Part shown: positions 43,390 to 54,956 of the stretch, one piece after another
How positions within the stretch are numbered: position 1 is the first letter of the stretch
How the letters are laid out: every line of letters starts with the position of its first letter
DNA from: Calycina herbarum
Lineage: Eukaryota > Ascomycota > Leotiomycetes > Helotiales > Pezizellaceae
Direction of reading: 5' to 3'
Length of the DNA: 64,000 nucleotides
Assembly (NCBI GenBank): GCA_001414485.1
Contig: LLEY01000072.1
Span: 310,001 to 374,000 of the forward strand
Translations under genes and position numbers: made by a program
Notes under the pieces: model-generated
What the model was told of the DNA's origin: nothing
What the model saw: the letters and a program-made list of their open reading frames with translations, nothing else
Databases searched by the model: none

Positions 43390-45243
43390 TTTGTAAGATG
43401 GAGAGTGAAATGTGCCTCTCCCTTAAAGAAGTGAAGTCGAGAGTGAATATTGTTAGTACGCGGCGAGAGATTTCCGCTTTGTCCCAGAAGCACCCCTAGA
43501 TTCTAACACAGTCTCAAACATTCACTGAAAAGATTTAGAATAATCAGACAGACGTGTTCTTGCAGCTCTAAACATAAAACTATATTTGAAACACTTTCCA
43601 ATATGTCGGGCAAGGATACATTGAACAAATACTGTTTCTCTTACATATCATAATTTAAGCCTGAATTCCATTGCGAATTTACTTGGATACAGCTGTAGGT
43701 AAACCAGGAGGTCAGGCATAAGAATTCAAACTAGGGAGGAAACCTGGCACAACATACTTAACATCTCTAGAAAAGATGTCTCTTCACAAGGTTTTGTATT
43801 TGTTTATTTTGGATAAACCCACGAAACCCATTGGTCACTTCAAGGTCCCAGAGCTAATATTCCTAAACAGTGAATATGACTCGGTTCTTAGCGACGAGTT
43901 TGGATCCACTTCTGGGAAAAATATGAATTAAATTCTAGTTGTGAAGATTGAGGGAGTGACAAGGAAGAAGTTGCGAAAAGCTCAAAGATAGCGCAATGAA
44001 GCGCGGTCTCAAAAAGAGTTCGTACGGAGGTGCCAGACGTAAGTTTCGGTACACCGCCCTTTGGCAGAATGAAAGTGCTACATAAATTTTGGTGAAGCGA
44101 ACATTCTGCCAAAAAGCGGTCTACCGAAACTTACGTCTGGCACCTCCGTAAGCTTATTTAGCATGGGAGAGACGATTGGCTTTACTTCCTTTATTTTGTC
44201 CCAAAATTCTCGAGGTAATAAGCCTTTGAGAGACTCTGATAGATATCGGTCAGTTTTACACAGTACGTAGCTACCACTTTTACAGCAGCTTACACGGATA
44301 TGTAGAGCAAGATTAAACTTTTTTGAGATCTAATTCAATGGTGCTGTCTCACCCCAGGATCTCGCTTCTCTCACGCGAGATCGGCTTCCCAACTTCTTTC
44401 CCATAACATACTTGCAGTGAGTATTCTTATCAGAACCCTATCCAACCCATCTAATGTTGATCAAGCAATTTCAATCCATTTTGGCCCCAATACGGTTTAT
44501 ATGCGATGAGGAATTTCATCTCCGAAGTTTGCTTAGGGTGTGTGACAGACGTGCTTCAGGTAATAGACTCAGAACAAACAACACTCTATTCTTAGGACAA
44601 AAGACGAGGAGAGCAGAAGAGCTCGAGAGAACCGGGAACTAAATACAAGTCATCCACGCTAGTGCGTACGCTAGTACTAGTGTGCATATAAGCGAACATG
44701 TGACATCCAGCCTTCGTGACTATAACCGTCACAGGGTGCGTGGGGAGGTCACTGGAAAGTTGTAGAGCTTTCAACTTTATGGTTTCAATTGCAGAACCCC
44801 CTCGACATTTATGAACCTTTAGGAAGAGAAGGGTGGGAAGAGATGGAGGCATTATATATCAGAGAGGTGATTGAAGACGCCGAAGGAAGAAAATATATCG
44901 CTCACACAATAAGTCGGTTGCATACAATGAAAAGTCAATTTTAGTATGCGAACTATGTTGAATAGCCGCCTGGTTAACTTATGAAGAGCAATCCCTAAGA
45001 CTAAAAATCAAAACTCCTAACATACGACCTCTAGAGCTGGAGAATATAACAACAATAAAAGTTCCTAAGAAACAAACACCAGTTAACTTCCTTCTCGTCC
45101 TTCGGAGCAGTGAGAGCTCAAGTCCACAGCATAAACCCCAGAAACAATCGGCAAAAGCAGCAAAGATAGCAAGAATCGTCACAAGAACAAATGAGAAAGC
45201 AAATTAATGAGCGTAAACCCCCTCTTCCCTGAGCTTGGGATGC
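43390..45243. other. Intergenic region containing a fold-back element, no gene seen
   Basis: Apart from the element at 44023-44150, I see only short frames without motifs. The frame at 43888-44112 runs into the fold-back element and is not a gene. Confidence 0.45.
44023..44150. mobile_element. Fold-back (MITE-like) element, 128 bp, TA at both ends
   Basis: The two arms are 49 bases each (44023-44071 and 44102-44150) and differ at three positions. They start TACGGAGGTGCCAGACGTAA and end inward at GGCAGAATG, with a 30-base loop between them. The outermost bases are TA on both sides, compatible with a TA target duplication as made by Tc1/mariner elements, though TA here is also part of the palindrome. 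Too short to code for anything. If transcribed it would form a strong hairpin. Confidence 0.75.
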
Positions 45244-46626
45244 CTAACTGATGTTTTGAGCATCGAAGCTAACACCATGAACTTTCTCGATATGCTTTAC
45301 CATGTCCCTTTTGCGTTTCCAGCCATTACTACCAACACGATCACACCCTGGCTGCTTGCATTGATATTCAGAGATATGGTCCTTCTTGGCATGGGATCTG
45401 AGATCCTTGTCGTTCTCAAAGCCATTCATGCCTACCCTGTCGCAGTTTACGTTAAGACAAACGTAAATCAGTGATTGATGAACTTCACGCATGTGTTCAG
45501 TTAGACTGTTCAAGGTGGTGTAGGCGAAATAGCAAAGGCGGCAAGTTCTGGTGGTAAGCGCGTAATCTTCCATGCGATGAAAGTTGCGCATATGTTGAAC
45601 AAGATGGTCTTTCCGCTTGAACCCGTTTGTGCCGCGATACCTGTGTGGAATGATCAGCTCCTTAACGAGAACCACTAAATGAATTTTGGACTGAGCCATG
45701 AAATTTGCAGACTTACGTTCGACAGTGAGTGTAAGGGTAGGTTGTAGTCTTTTTCTTATGGATCAACTGATGCCTCCTCAGGTCTTTGACTTCGATGCAT
45801 TCTGTGTTGCAATCAGGGAAGCGACACACCATTCCAGCATGTCCGGTACCTTTGCAATGTCGGAGAAGTTTATGGATGAGGTTGAAGCTAAGTCCGCATT
45901 TTGCGCAGGGGTGTAGACTAATATGTGGATGCTGTTCATTAAAATGCTTCGCGATAGGGGCTGATGAAGCTGTAAGAGCTGCATTACATCCAGCAACACT
46001 ACAGTTGAGGATGGTATGGTGGAGCCCAATTGAATGTTTCTTTAGGCCTTTGAAGTCAGCAAACTTCTCGACACAACCTGGAGTTTGGCATGCGAGGGTG
46101 AGATGGCCGAGCTCTTGGCTGCAATCGCAATAGAATGTCGGATGAATGAAATTCAGATCCTGTTCAACTTTGTCTAGAGAACCACCACATGATGCGCATG
46201 TATTTGGCAAGTATCTCGTCAAGGCGCTATTCTCGTCATCTGGCTGGACGTGGAAACGATTTTGGGATTACTTACGTTGACGGCACACCAGAGTGCTCAT
46301 GCTGCTCATGTTGAGTCTCAACCCCACTCGTAGCAGTAACTAAGCAAGGAGGGGCTTCGGAGTGAGGTGCCACAATGCCAAAGGTTGCTGAAGGAGTTGG
46401 AAGACTCGTAGGAGGAATATGGGCAAACATTGACTCATAGTCAGGGATGTAGCCAAGCCCCTGGTCGACCTCGAAAAATGTCGTCGTAGTATATGCCGGT
46501 CGGGACGCCCTTTTTCTATGAGTATTTCTTTTTTTTTTAGACTCACCAATTCTGGTCGGGTTGCAGGAATTGCATCCAATCGTCATCGCCGACAAGGTCG
46601 CTCATGAACGAATCGGGTTCGCTCAT
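45244..46626 (-). CDS. Multi-C2H2 zinc-finger protein
   Basis: Minus-strand exons: 46547-46626 (MSEPDSFMSDLVGDDDWMQF), an exon ending at 46276 (contains FEVDQGLGYIPDYESMF), then 45717-46214 and 45244-45640. The last two junctions keep phase with GTAAGT donors. About eight fingers are visible, including CQTPGC...H-x5-H, CSVAGC...H-x4-H, CAKC...H-x5-H, CRFPDC...HQLIH, FKRKDHLVQHMRNFH (its Cys pair is incomplete), CRLC...HMREVH and CKQPGC...HIEKVH. The spacing suggests a fungal DNA-binding protein. The junction after exon 1 is unsolved: the obvious 31-base intron is too short and would create TGA. A later acceptor (about 46410) or a start at 46586 is possible. A likely 5' UTR intron lies at about 46634-46685. 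Confidence 0.72.
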
Positions 46627-47240
46627 GGTGATGTGGCTGCAGAATGTCAGATTTGATTCGCGCAATGGAAAGGATACAATACTCACCGAGAAAGGGCGCC
46701 TTGCAGAAGGTGGTGTGGGAGACAACGTGGAAAGCGGCGTGGTGTTTTTGAGGCAACTCGGTGGCTGGCGCAGCTTCTGTGTGATGATTTTGGGGAAGGA
46801 AAGTGAAGGAAAGAGTGTGGGTGCTGCTGGGTGCTGCTGGGAAGATATGTTGAGGGTGGGAAGCACTTTCCGCCGCTTTACCGTACCCTTTGGAGGGGAA
46901 GGAACGAACAGCACACAAAAGGGCGCCGAGGATTACTACTGGTGGATGCAATTCTGTGTACAAGAAAGTGAGGCAGTCATCTATCCGGTTCTTTAACTGG
47001 CTTTTCATATCACACTCATCTCTACGCTGATGACTGGCACTCCAATGCCTTTTTTTCACTCAAGCGAAATTTTGCGCGTACGGTACCTAAAGTGAGGTCT
47101 CTTTGATAGAGTAGAGACGCAAAAAATAAGATCACCAAGGTCATCATTTACTTAGAGTTGAATGGCATTATATTCTTCGATAGTCGAGTCGTGTAGAGAG
47201 TTGTCTGCTATCCCCTTTCCGAAATAAGTCCCTCTCAGAA
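46627..47240. other. Leader and promoter region of the C2H2 gene
   Basis: Contains the probable 5' UTR intron (GTGAGT...CTGCAG on the minus strand) just before the start codon. No separate gene seen. Confidence 0.4.
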
Positions 47241-47744
47241 TCAAGAACTGCTCTCGGGGGTTTTCCGACGATATTTATCCCAATCGAAATTCTCAATCTC
47301 CTCCATGACTTCCTCGTCAGTGAGGGGATAGTGCAAAATATCTCTGTCGGTGCTTCCTGATCCCCAGTTGCTCATACCCGATGAAGTGTTGTCCGATTGC
47401 TCTTGCCCAGATGGAAGTAGTTCATTTTGTGTAGCGGTAGGAGCACCCTGGTAGCTGGAGGAGGAGGTTTGTTGCTGGCCTTGCTTTTGTGGTTGAGAGT
47501 TGGAATCCGTCATGGGGGTAAGATGTGAGCCGGGAGTGTTGACGCTTGGAGGTTTCGAGATGGTTCCGCTCTCATGATGCGACTTGCGGCATTTGGAGGA
47601 TTGAGATCGAGAAGAAGAGGTATTTTGCGATCTTGGGGCGGATGAGGAAGTAGGCTTGTTTCTTTCCAAAGTTGCTGAAGAGGTTTGCGTTTTGGAAAGA
47701 GTTGGTTTGTTTCCATCCGTACGGGCAACCTTTTTCTTCGCCAT
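47241..47744 (-). CDS. Ser/Gln-rich hypothetical protein
   Basis: A single exon of 167 residues (ATG at 47744). The start is basic (MAKKKVARTDGNKP), the middle is Ser/Thr/Gln/Asn-rich, and the end is an acidic helix-like motif, YPLTDEEVMEEIENFDWDKY. There is no signal peptide or membrane segment. I do not recognise it. The acidic Trp-containing C-terminus could be a short binding motif, for example for a transcription partner; that is speculation. It lies in tandem with another small frame upstream on the same strand. Confidence 0.45.
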   Translation of the reverse strand: MAKKKVARTDGNKPTLSKTQTSSATLERNKPTSSSAPRSQNTSSSRSQSSKCRKSHHESGTISKPPSVNTPGSHLTPMTDSNSQPQKQGQQQTSSSSYQGAPTATQNELLPSGQEQSDNTSSGMSNWGSGSTDRDILHYPLTDEEVMEEIENFDWDKYRRKTPESSS

Positions 47745-47922
47745 TGTGTGTTGAGGACTTCCTTCGGAATTGGTATCAGTCTTTGTGTTGAAGAGTGTGC
47801 AAGAATATGGAAAGGCAGGAGGAGTTTCTTAAATATCTTACCCGCTTGCTGAAGGTGAATTCGTAGAAGCTTGAACCCAGGATTTCCACTAACACAAGCA
47901 CAAAATGGAAGCGTGTACTCAA

Positions 47923-48303
47923 TCAACAACTTTTCAACTTCAGCTTCAGAACACCCCGCCTCCAAAACTGACGTTTCTTTATCCACCTAATCTTCTCTTC
48001 ACCTTTACCCTGAAGTTCCTTTTCCGTCATGAAAACGTCCGCGACATCTGCGCGTGTCGTTGGTCTGAGTTCTAGGGCTATACGATGGTTCTTCAACAAG
48101 TCCTTTGTATACATATGCTGCACTCGCTCTTCAAGTCCTCCAAATATCTGACGGCTTCCTACTATTCTACATTCTCCGACTATTTTACGGTGATTTAATG
48201 CCAGGGCTAAAATTTCGTCACTTCTCTCCTGGTCTTGCTGTTGTGGCAATATTTTGAGACAAAGTTGGAGGATACAGCTTTCTTTGATTGTCCAGCCACT
48301 CAT
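47923..48303 (-). CDS. Small basic hypothetical protein, uncertain
   Basis: A frame of 126 residues from MSGWTIKESCILQLCLKILP (ATG at 48303). It is helical in character, with a Lys/Arg-rich end (RWIKKRQFWRRGVLKLKLKS). No intron or domain is evident. The upstream in-frame extension is hydrophobic and probably not translated. It may be a first exon of the gene at 47241 or a remnant; support is weak. Confidence 0.3.
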   Translation of the reverse strand: MSGWTIKESCILQLCLKILPQQQDQERSDEILALALNHRKIVGECRIVGSRQIFGGLEERVQHMYTKDLLKNHRIALELRPTTRADVADVFMTEKELQGKGEEKIRWIKKRQFWRRGVLKLKLKSC

Positions 48304-50050
48304 TGTTGACAAGCACAGTAGTATTAGCAATGTGAAGAATCTTTTTACAATCCCCAAGGGGAATGCTAGTTTCAACTTCACTGAAGGTGAGTCTTGGAAG
48401 ACGAAAATTCTTGACTGCTAAAATGAAAGCTTGATGGCCACTTAGGTGAGAATTTGGAGCTTTTTGTAGTTAAATTGGAAAATCAAAGTGTTGCTAGTTT
48501 GTTTAAAGCACCGTCATACATAATGGCTCAATGATCTTTGGTCATGAGTAGTCACGAAGAGATGCTTGTGGTCAGGTGATATGTGGTCATAAGTGAGAAA
48601 CAGACGAGCATGCCTTCATAAGAAGGTATGAAATAGAGATGTGCTCCAGGCCTGGAATATGACTCTTGCAAACATAGCTTTTCATACCTTGGAAATGTGT
48701 GATACTCATTCTAGGTTGCAATATTCAGCGAGCAGTTAGTAAAGAACGAATCAAGGTTTGGTTTCGAGTACACGAAGGTGTTAAAAAAGACTGGAGTCGG
48801 TTTAGATGAAAGAAATTCTGATTGTGAATAAGTATCCACTTTCCTGAAGACGGACCTTTATTTAAGTCATTTCGGTGGGCAGCAAAAACAGCTGTGCGGT
48901 AAGTTTCTGGTAAACTTAGTACTACTTCAAATACTTTGACATAATGAATTCCAAGTCTTTACAATTTTAACAAGTTATCCTAGAAAATTAGAATAAAGAG
49001 GTTTGGGTAGGAAGGTACAAACCTAATGTATCTATTACGAGGGGTTCTCGTGATAGATAGTAAAAGTAGCAGGAAATAGAAGATAGAGTATATCTTTAGT
49101 ATAAGATAGCTTAATAACAACGGCTTTGAAATCTCTAAGGTCTAATAGATATAAGATTTTAGTAATAATTTAATTAAAATTAAAATCTAGATTCTACTAC
49201 TTTATAACTGAAAAGCGTTAGACTTATTTAGCTTAAGCTAGCCTTATTCTAATAGCCTCTATCTATTTAATTTATCTATAAAATAGAGTAATTAGTAGTA
49301 TATTATAATTAATAGAAACTCTTAATAGAGAATAGTATAAATTCTAAAAGTAATTTCTTTATTTTTAGACGTTTTCTTTATAATATATAACTAAGTACTT
49401 CAACGTACTAGAGTAGACTAGAGTATTAGTAATTCTAAAAAGAAATTACTTAAAATAAAATAACTAATTATAAAAAAGCTAAAGAAAAGAGATATTACTT
49501 TAAAGCTTATATTAAACTTAAATAAGAAAGTATTTTCTCTTAGAATTTCTTTAATTTTATATTAATATATAAAAACTTTATATATCATTAGTAAGTAAGA
49601 TATCTTATAATACTTTTATAATAAATATAAACACTTTAATAGAATAAGAGAGAATAAATAATTAAAATGTAAATATTAGTAAAGTAATTAGATACAAAGA
49701 AAAACCTTAAAAAGTATTATTAAAACTCTCTCTTAAATGTTAAAATCTATAAGAATAACTTATAAAAATCTATTACTAATTTTAAATTAATTAAGTAAAT
49801 ATATTCTATCAACTATTATAAAATTTTAAAGATTAAGTAAGTATCTACTATATCTACGATTACTAAACTTCAAAGATTAAGTAACTAAATCTACTATATT
49901 TATTATTATTAAATTTGAAAAATTGCTCGTGTAGTAGAAGTATTAAGCGAGCAGTGCACCTCTCTCCCACTTTATTCCAGGTCTCTTCAATTGCGTCTCA
50001 AAAATATAATATCAAGACCCAAGAAGCCCAAAAAAAACTTCCCTTCCGGT
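48304..50050. other. Intergenic DNA with an AT-rich island
   Basis: 48304-49030 is ordinary unique sequence without a gene. 49040-49930 is extremely AT-rich: nearly all TA, AA and TT, with no open frame of note. It looks like the ghost of a transposon degraded by repeat-induced point mutation. Composition returns to normal at about 49930. Confidence 0.6.
49040..49930. repeat. AT-rich, RIP-like island (about 0.9 kb)
   Basis: Base composition is very different from both flanks, with almost no CpG or GC steps. The sequence is built from TATA, TTAA and AATA words. Such blocks in filamentous ascomycetes are usually repeat copies mutated by RIP. No terminal repeats or protein remnants can be read, so the parent element is unknown. 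Confidence 0.6.
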
Positions 50051-52579
50051 TCACAAAGTCTTCTTGATCCAATCCGCGCATCTTTCAGCCACCTACAGAT
50101 AATCTCGGAGTCAATATTGCCATTTCTAGTAGTATGTTTGAGGAAGTGACAGGGTAGTAGGGAGGAAACAAAGCTGTCTGGGGAGGAAATAGTGTCTTAA
50201 TCCTCCCAAAACAATCTAAAAGAGGAAAAAAGAACTCGAAGAACACCCACCATGACAGCCGGCGCTTGTAGATGTGAAGAGGAAATCTGTGGAAACACGC
50301 TTGTATCACAAACCCGTACATTACTCAGACCATGAACCTTTAATTCATCGTCAACGACACCTGGTTTGGGATCGTTCTCAGGTGCCATCCGACAACTACA
50401 AGCGTAATGGTAGGTAGTTCGTACCCTTTCCCTGATGAATTTATCGAGAGCGTCATCGTTGTCCTTCTTTTCCTCGTCGAACGTGAGGTTTCGTAGAAGT
50501 GGATATCCAGAAGCTTTCATGTCTCGGCCCAGCTTTAAAGAAAGTCGCACAGCAGTTCTTGCAGTAACGATGTCTCTGGGGTCAGACAAGAGACCGAAGT
50601 CAACCTTGGGCCGATCGTGAGGATCGGACGAGCGTAAACGTACAGTGCGTCTAGAGTGAGGTAGTGCAAGAGTAGCCAAGAGAGAGAAAACGCCGAGCTT
50701 GGAGTATAGACGGTTATGCTCTTCCAGGTTGTCCATTGAACTCACTGCTAACGGCATGATTTCGATGTCTGGTATTTCATCTCGGGGCACATAGTTACTG
50801 GAGCGTTTGTTGTTCTTGGGGGTCTCGGATTTGGACGAATTGGCGAGAAGCTTAGTGCCGTCTTTGCTAAGGGAAGTGGTTCGTACAAATAAGGAAAGTG
50901 TCTGTATGGGCATACTAAGAATTCCAGAGCCGAATAAGACATATTTCAGGAATTCAACACCACCTTTGATGATTGGGGAAACCGCTAGTTGAGCAAGTGA
51001 CTCTTTCAGAGGAACCTCCCAGGCCACAGGAACGCTAATATGATCGGTCTAGATGACTCCATAGTTAGTGGGCGACTCAAGTGAAGAAACATCAGCATAA
51101 GTAGGGGGCTGTACCAGTTCGGACCCCACACTAGGAAGGTCATATACAACAGGAATACCAATATCCTCGAGATGCTCACGCGGACCGATCCCACTGGAAA
51201 TCATGGTTGTTAGCATTATAAGTCATAGACAGGAAACGGCAGGTGAGGAGGAGCTTACCTCATCATCAGAACCTTTGGCGAGCCAATGGAGCCAGAGGAT
51301 ATTACAACTTCTTTCTTAACCTTTACCGAGAACACCTTCTCTGCTTTTTGATCGACACTTTTAAGAAGGACTTGCTCAGCATGATGTCCTTTGCCACCCT
51401 CTTGAGAAAACACGATTCGAGTGACGAGTGTATTTGGACAAATTGTCAAGTTGCCCGTTCTCTTCAAAGCAATTTCTCTGGGAAGAAAAGCGTTAAATGT
51501 AGAAACACGTTGGTTGTGGTCATTGACCGTGGAGTCGAACGTAACAAGACCATCGGCAGGGGCATCCGGTGCGTTTGTGTCGGGAACACGAACAAATCCC
51601 ATAGCTTCGGCCATGTCTGTAAATCTAGAGATGATCAACGAGGGAAGGAAGGGTGGGGGGGTGTGATCAAATCCTAACATTTGATAGACCTTGAATAGCC
51701 ATGAGACATATGTGAAAGTCCTAGTAATCCAAGGACCTATTACATGGGCTGTTAGGAAGTCAATTTGAAAGGCGGTTATTATCAAATACCTGAGTCGCCC
51801 CGATAATTTGATTTGGGCTGGTCAAGAGCCTTTTCTCCTTTGACAAAATAGGGTAAGACCTTCTCGTAGCTCCATCTAGAAGATAGAGGGGTTAGTATTT
51901 CGGTTTCAACAAGATTCCACAATGACCGAATGCACCCGATGTAGAAAAAAGGTAGTCACAATAGATCTATTGAGAGAAGGAAGGGGAAGTATAAGCGGAG
52001 ATAATTTACTCACTCAGGATGACCCAAGGCGGCCCATGCGTCATAATCCGCCACACTCCCACGGGAGTATACCATACTGTTACTAATAAAAAATCAGTAC
52101 GTTTTTCTTTTGGCAAAACGAGGACTCGAAAGGATGGAACGTCTTTTGCCAGCCGCAAGAAAGAAGCAAAGATTGTTAGATTGCTCACATTCTCGATCCA
52201 CCGCCCATAAGTTCGCCACAAAAGAAAAGGCTTCGGCGATTATTGCGGAACTTCATGGGCTCACAAAGCCAGCTGGATGCACCACCGTCGGAACGTAGAA
52301 TATTGCTTGAAACGATTGGAATACGAGACATGAAATTGTCATTTACTGGTCCTCGTTCAATGAGGAGAACTGAGATGTTCGGAAGCTCGCTTAATCTAGA
52401 TGCGACTGCACATCCTGCCGTACCCCCTGTTCGCAAAGTGTCAGCATGAAATGTGAAGAATAAGAAATAAAAGGATTGAAATGAATATACACACCTCCTA
52501 CTACAACGTAATCATATGAACGCTCATCTACCTCACTCGGTGAACTTTCGGGATAACTGGAGGCAAATGGCCACCACAT
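50051..52579 (-). CDS. GMC-family FAD oxidoreductase, nine exons
   Basis: Complement(join(50051..50092,50251..51048,51115..51193,51259..51624,51679..51736,51790..51875,52014..52082,52189..52426,52495..52579)). All phases agree and the product is 606 residues. MWWPFASSYPESS precedes the FAD-binding loop YDYVVVGGGTAGCAVASRL. GGGSRINSMVYSRG is the GMC signature, followed by SGSIGSPKVLM and SGIGPREHL. The C-terminus has YHYACSCRMAPEN, GVVDDELKVHGLSNVRVCD and SSSHLQAP with the active-site His. Members oxidise alcohols, sugars or secondary-metabolite intermediates; the substrate is unknown. There is no signal peptide, so it is probably intracellular. The last intron (50093-50250) is an introner-like copy. 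The gene is divergent from a P450 relic, which hints at a former metabolic cluster. Confidence 0.9.
50093..50250 (-). repeat. Introner-like intron, copy B (158 bp)
   Basis: The intron lies between PAVM and VAERCADWIKK of the GMC oxidoreductase, a junction confirmed by the family's C-terminus. It shares ends and internal boxes with the intron at 43038-43175: GTGGGTGTTCT at the donor side, TACCCTGT, TCAxACAT and AATGGxAATAxTGACTCxGA near the acceptor. Copy B has about 20 extra bases in the pyrimidine-rich middle. Confidence 0.8.
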
Positions 52580-53357
52580 CGTGGTAAGCTATCGTGACAA
52601 AAAATAGTTGAAATTGAACTGTCTTCCCAGTGGGCCAGAAGTAAGCAGAAGGTGCCCAAGAAACAGAACAAAATGGAGATGGAAAGCGATGTAGTAGCTG
52701 CAAAAGTGAACAAAAAGGGAAGGGCGCTGTTGGTTTGCGGGGCAATTGTTGGTTAGATACGAAGTAGCCAGTTAGGCTAGTTAGCTCGGATAGCAAGGTA
52801 CCTGATCCTGCTGCCCGTGATGACTGCCGGATAATATGAAACTTGTTGGTGGATGAACCTGGTAAGGAAGGTCGTCTGCATATCAGCTGCTGCATTTACG
52901 GACGGAGCTCTTGCAGGTTGCACCGAGTGTTGGCGGCAGTGAAACCTCATATTATGCGGTCATTAAATGTGGGAGTATTTATTCAATTCGACGGAAACTT
53001 GACAGAGTTCTTGATGAAAAATTGAAGAGTAAAATTTGTCATTGTCTACAGTGCATAATCTGCTTGGTCGCTCGGTTAGGTGCACGCCTGTGATTGGTCT
53101 TAGTTTGTGTAACAGGCCTTACAGAGATCTTCAGCGAATGGAGGCGCTTCAAAGCGACACAATTCCGGAATTATAAGGAATTGAACTTTAGAAAGAATGA
53201 TGCCTGTAGAAGTCGCTCAGCAAAATCAATTTGCCCCTCGCCTGACTTTTCCATGCTGCCTTTCGTGCTTGCTTTTACTTCACTTCCATAACTTTAGCCT
53301 TTTTGAACTCAATTGGATACAAACGATGGATCTTTTAATATTTCAAACCACTGCTTC
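52580..53357. other. Divergent intergenic region between the GMC gene and the P450 relic
   Basis: No gene seen. An open frame just upstream of the GMC start (52528-52713, minus) encodes a signal-like hydrophobic stretch but has no ATG. Confidence 0.45.
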
Positions 53358-54956
53358 ATGCCTTTTTTGGTGATAATCAGTGGCTGCTTTTTCGTTTGGT
53401 TCGGGCCATCACACTTGAACAGTGGTCATCAGGAACCTCCATATATCAACCCCAAACTGCCGGTATTTGGACATCTTGTTGGATTTGCGCAAAGAGGTTT
53501 TGACTATTACTATGGTCTCTAGTAAGATGATCGATCACCACAGAGTATATCCTCATGCTGAAGATGCCACTCCCATAGCAAAGCCTCACACCACGATATT
53601 TACTCGCTAGTTTTTCCTGGCATGCCAGGAGGAAGAGCTTATATAGTAAACTCACCTGAGCTTCTTCCTCATGTTCTACAAAATCATTCCAAATTCTCAC
53701 TCACGCATGTTGATGCAATTTACACATCCAAATTCGCAAATCTGAGTCCTTCAGCCACGAAGGTTCTCTCGGAATATGTTCACGTTGGTGATGCTTAACC
53801 GACATATTTGAAAGAAGGACTCGACAACGTATACTCAAAAATGAAGCCTGACGACACTCTCACGCGAGTCACCGAGACAGCCGTTAACATGCTCGCAGAC
53901 TCTCTGGGAACACTGGAGAGAGAAGTAACAAATCATATTGAGCTTAGCGGTTGGATCAGAAACGAAATCTTGTGTTCCATAACACAAAGCGTCTTTGATG
54001 AAAAGAATCCATACGATAACCCCGAAGTAGTGCAAGCTTTTTGGTAAATTTTCAGCTACTGTGTCTGCACACGAACTAACGTCAAACAGGGAGTTTGAAA
54101 AGCTGTCCCGGGAGTTATGTTCCTGCCATTTCCACAGTATACATGTGCAAAGTCATATGCTGCTCGTTAAAAGGCCATTCTCGCATTCGTGAGATTTTAC
54201 GAAAAGAGAGGCAACGATACCGCATCCTCCTGGGTTCAAGGGGCAACAGCTATATCACAGCGCTACAAAATTGCAGATATCGATAAAGCGGGGATGGATA
54301 TTGCGAACTCCCATGGAATTATAGCCAATACCACACCCACCGCTTTTTGGACTCTCTATCACATAATTTCCGACGTTGAACTCTTACGTGATGTGAGATC
54401 TGCTATGATGCCTCTGTTGACAACGACAAAAAGCAACGATGAGATCAGCTACTCGCTCGATGTGGGGAAGGTTAAGGAGATTCCGCTTCTGAAATCAATT
54501 CTCTATGAGGTCTTGAGGTGTTATGCTAATGGCGTTGGCACACGCTTTGTCGTTGAAGACACCATCATGGCCGACCGTTACCTTCTCAAAAAGGGTTGTT
54601 TATTATTTATAACGAATCAATCTTACCATCGAAACCCATCATCATGGGGACCTACCGTCAATTAATTCAACCCCCGTCGATTCATTGGAACAAAGGAGCC
54701 TCGTGGTGCATTCGTCGGATTTGGAGGAGGTCGAACCATGTGTCCTGGACGCTTCCTGGCTCAATCCCAACTCTTGTCCTTGTGTGCAATGATGGCGCTG
54801 CGATTCAACCTGGAACCACGAGAGGGATTCTGGAACCACCCCGGCATAAATTGCAGCAATACGACAATAAATATTCATCCACCAAAAGACGAGGTTTTGG
54901 TTACCATCTCGGCTAGAGAAGGATGGCTGAGAGGAGATTGGTGCTTCACATGCTAG
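53358..54956 (+). pseudogene. Cytochrome P450, broken by stop codons
   Basis: Recognisable P450 parts occur in order. The membrane anchor is MPFLVIISGCFFVWFG, followed by the proline-rich hinge PPYINPKLPVFGHLVGFAQR and PGMPGGRAYIVNSPELLPH. The I-helix has IIANTTPTAFWTLYH and the K-helix LLKSILYEVLR (ExxR). FNPRRF leads to an intact haem loop, FGGGRTMCPGRFLAQSQ. The type resembles fungal CYP7/CYP8-like enzymes. TAA stops interrupt the frame at about 53797 (after YVHVGDA) and at about 54662 (between WGPTVN and FNPRRF). The exon around 53520-53620 also needs a frame change. Introns do not remove the second stop, because similarity continues on both sides. It is a recent relic, or carries sequencing errors. 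Confidence 0.72.

Noticed and set aside
43888..44112. 74-codon minus-strand frame
   Set aside because: It runs across one arm of the fold-back element and has no other support.
50085..50321. 78-codon frame in the last intron of the GMC gene (contains LFPPQT)
   Set aside because: It is intron sequence. Its resemblance to the frame in the intron at 43038-43175 is due to the introner-like similarity, not to a protein.
52528..52713. Hydrophobic frame upstream of the GMC gene that could act as a signal peptide
   Set aside because: It has no ATG and is out of frame with the oxidoreductase; MWWPFASSYPE is a normal start for the family.
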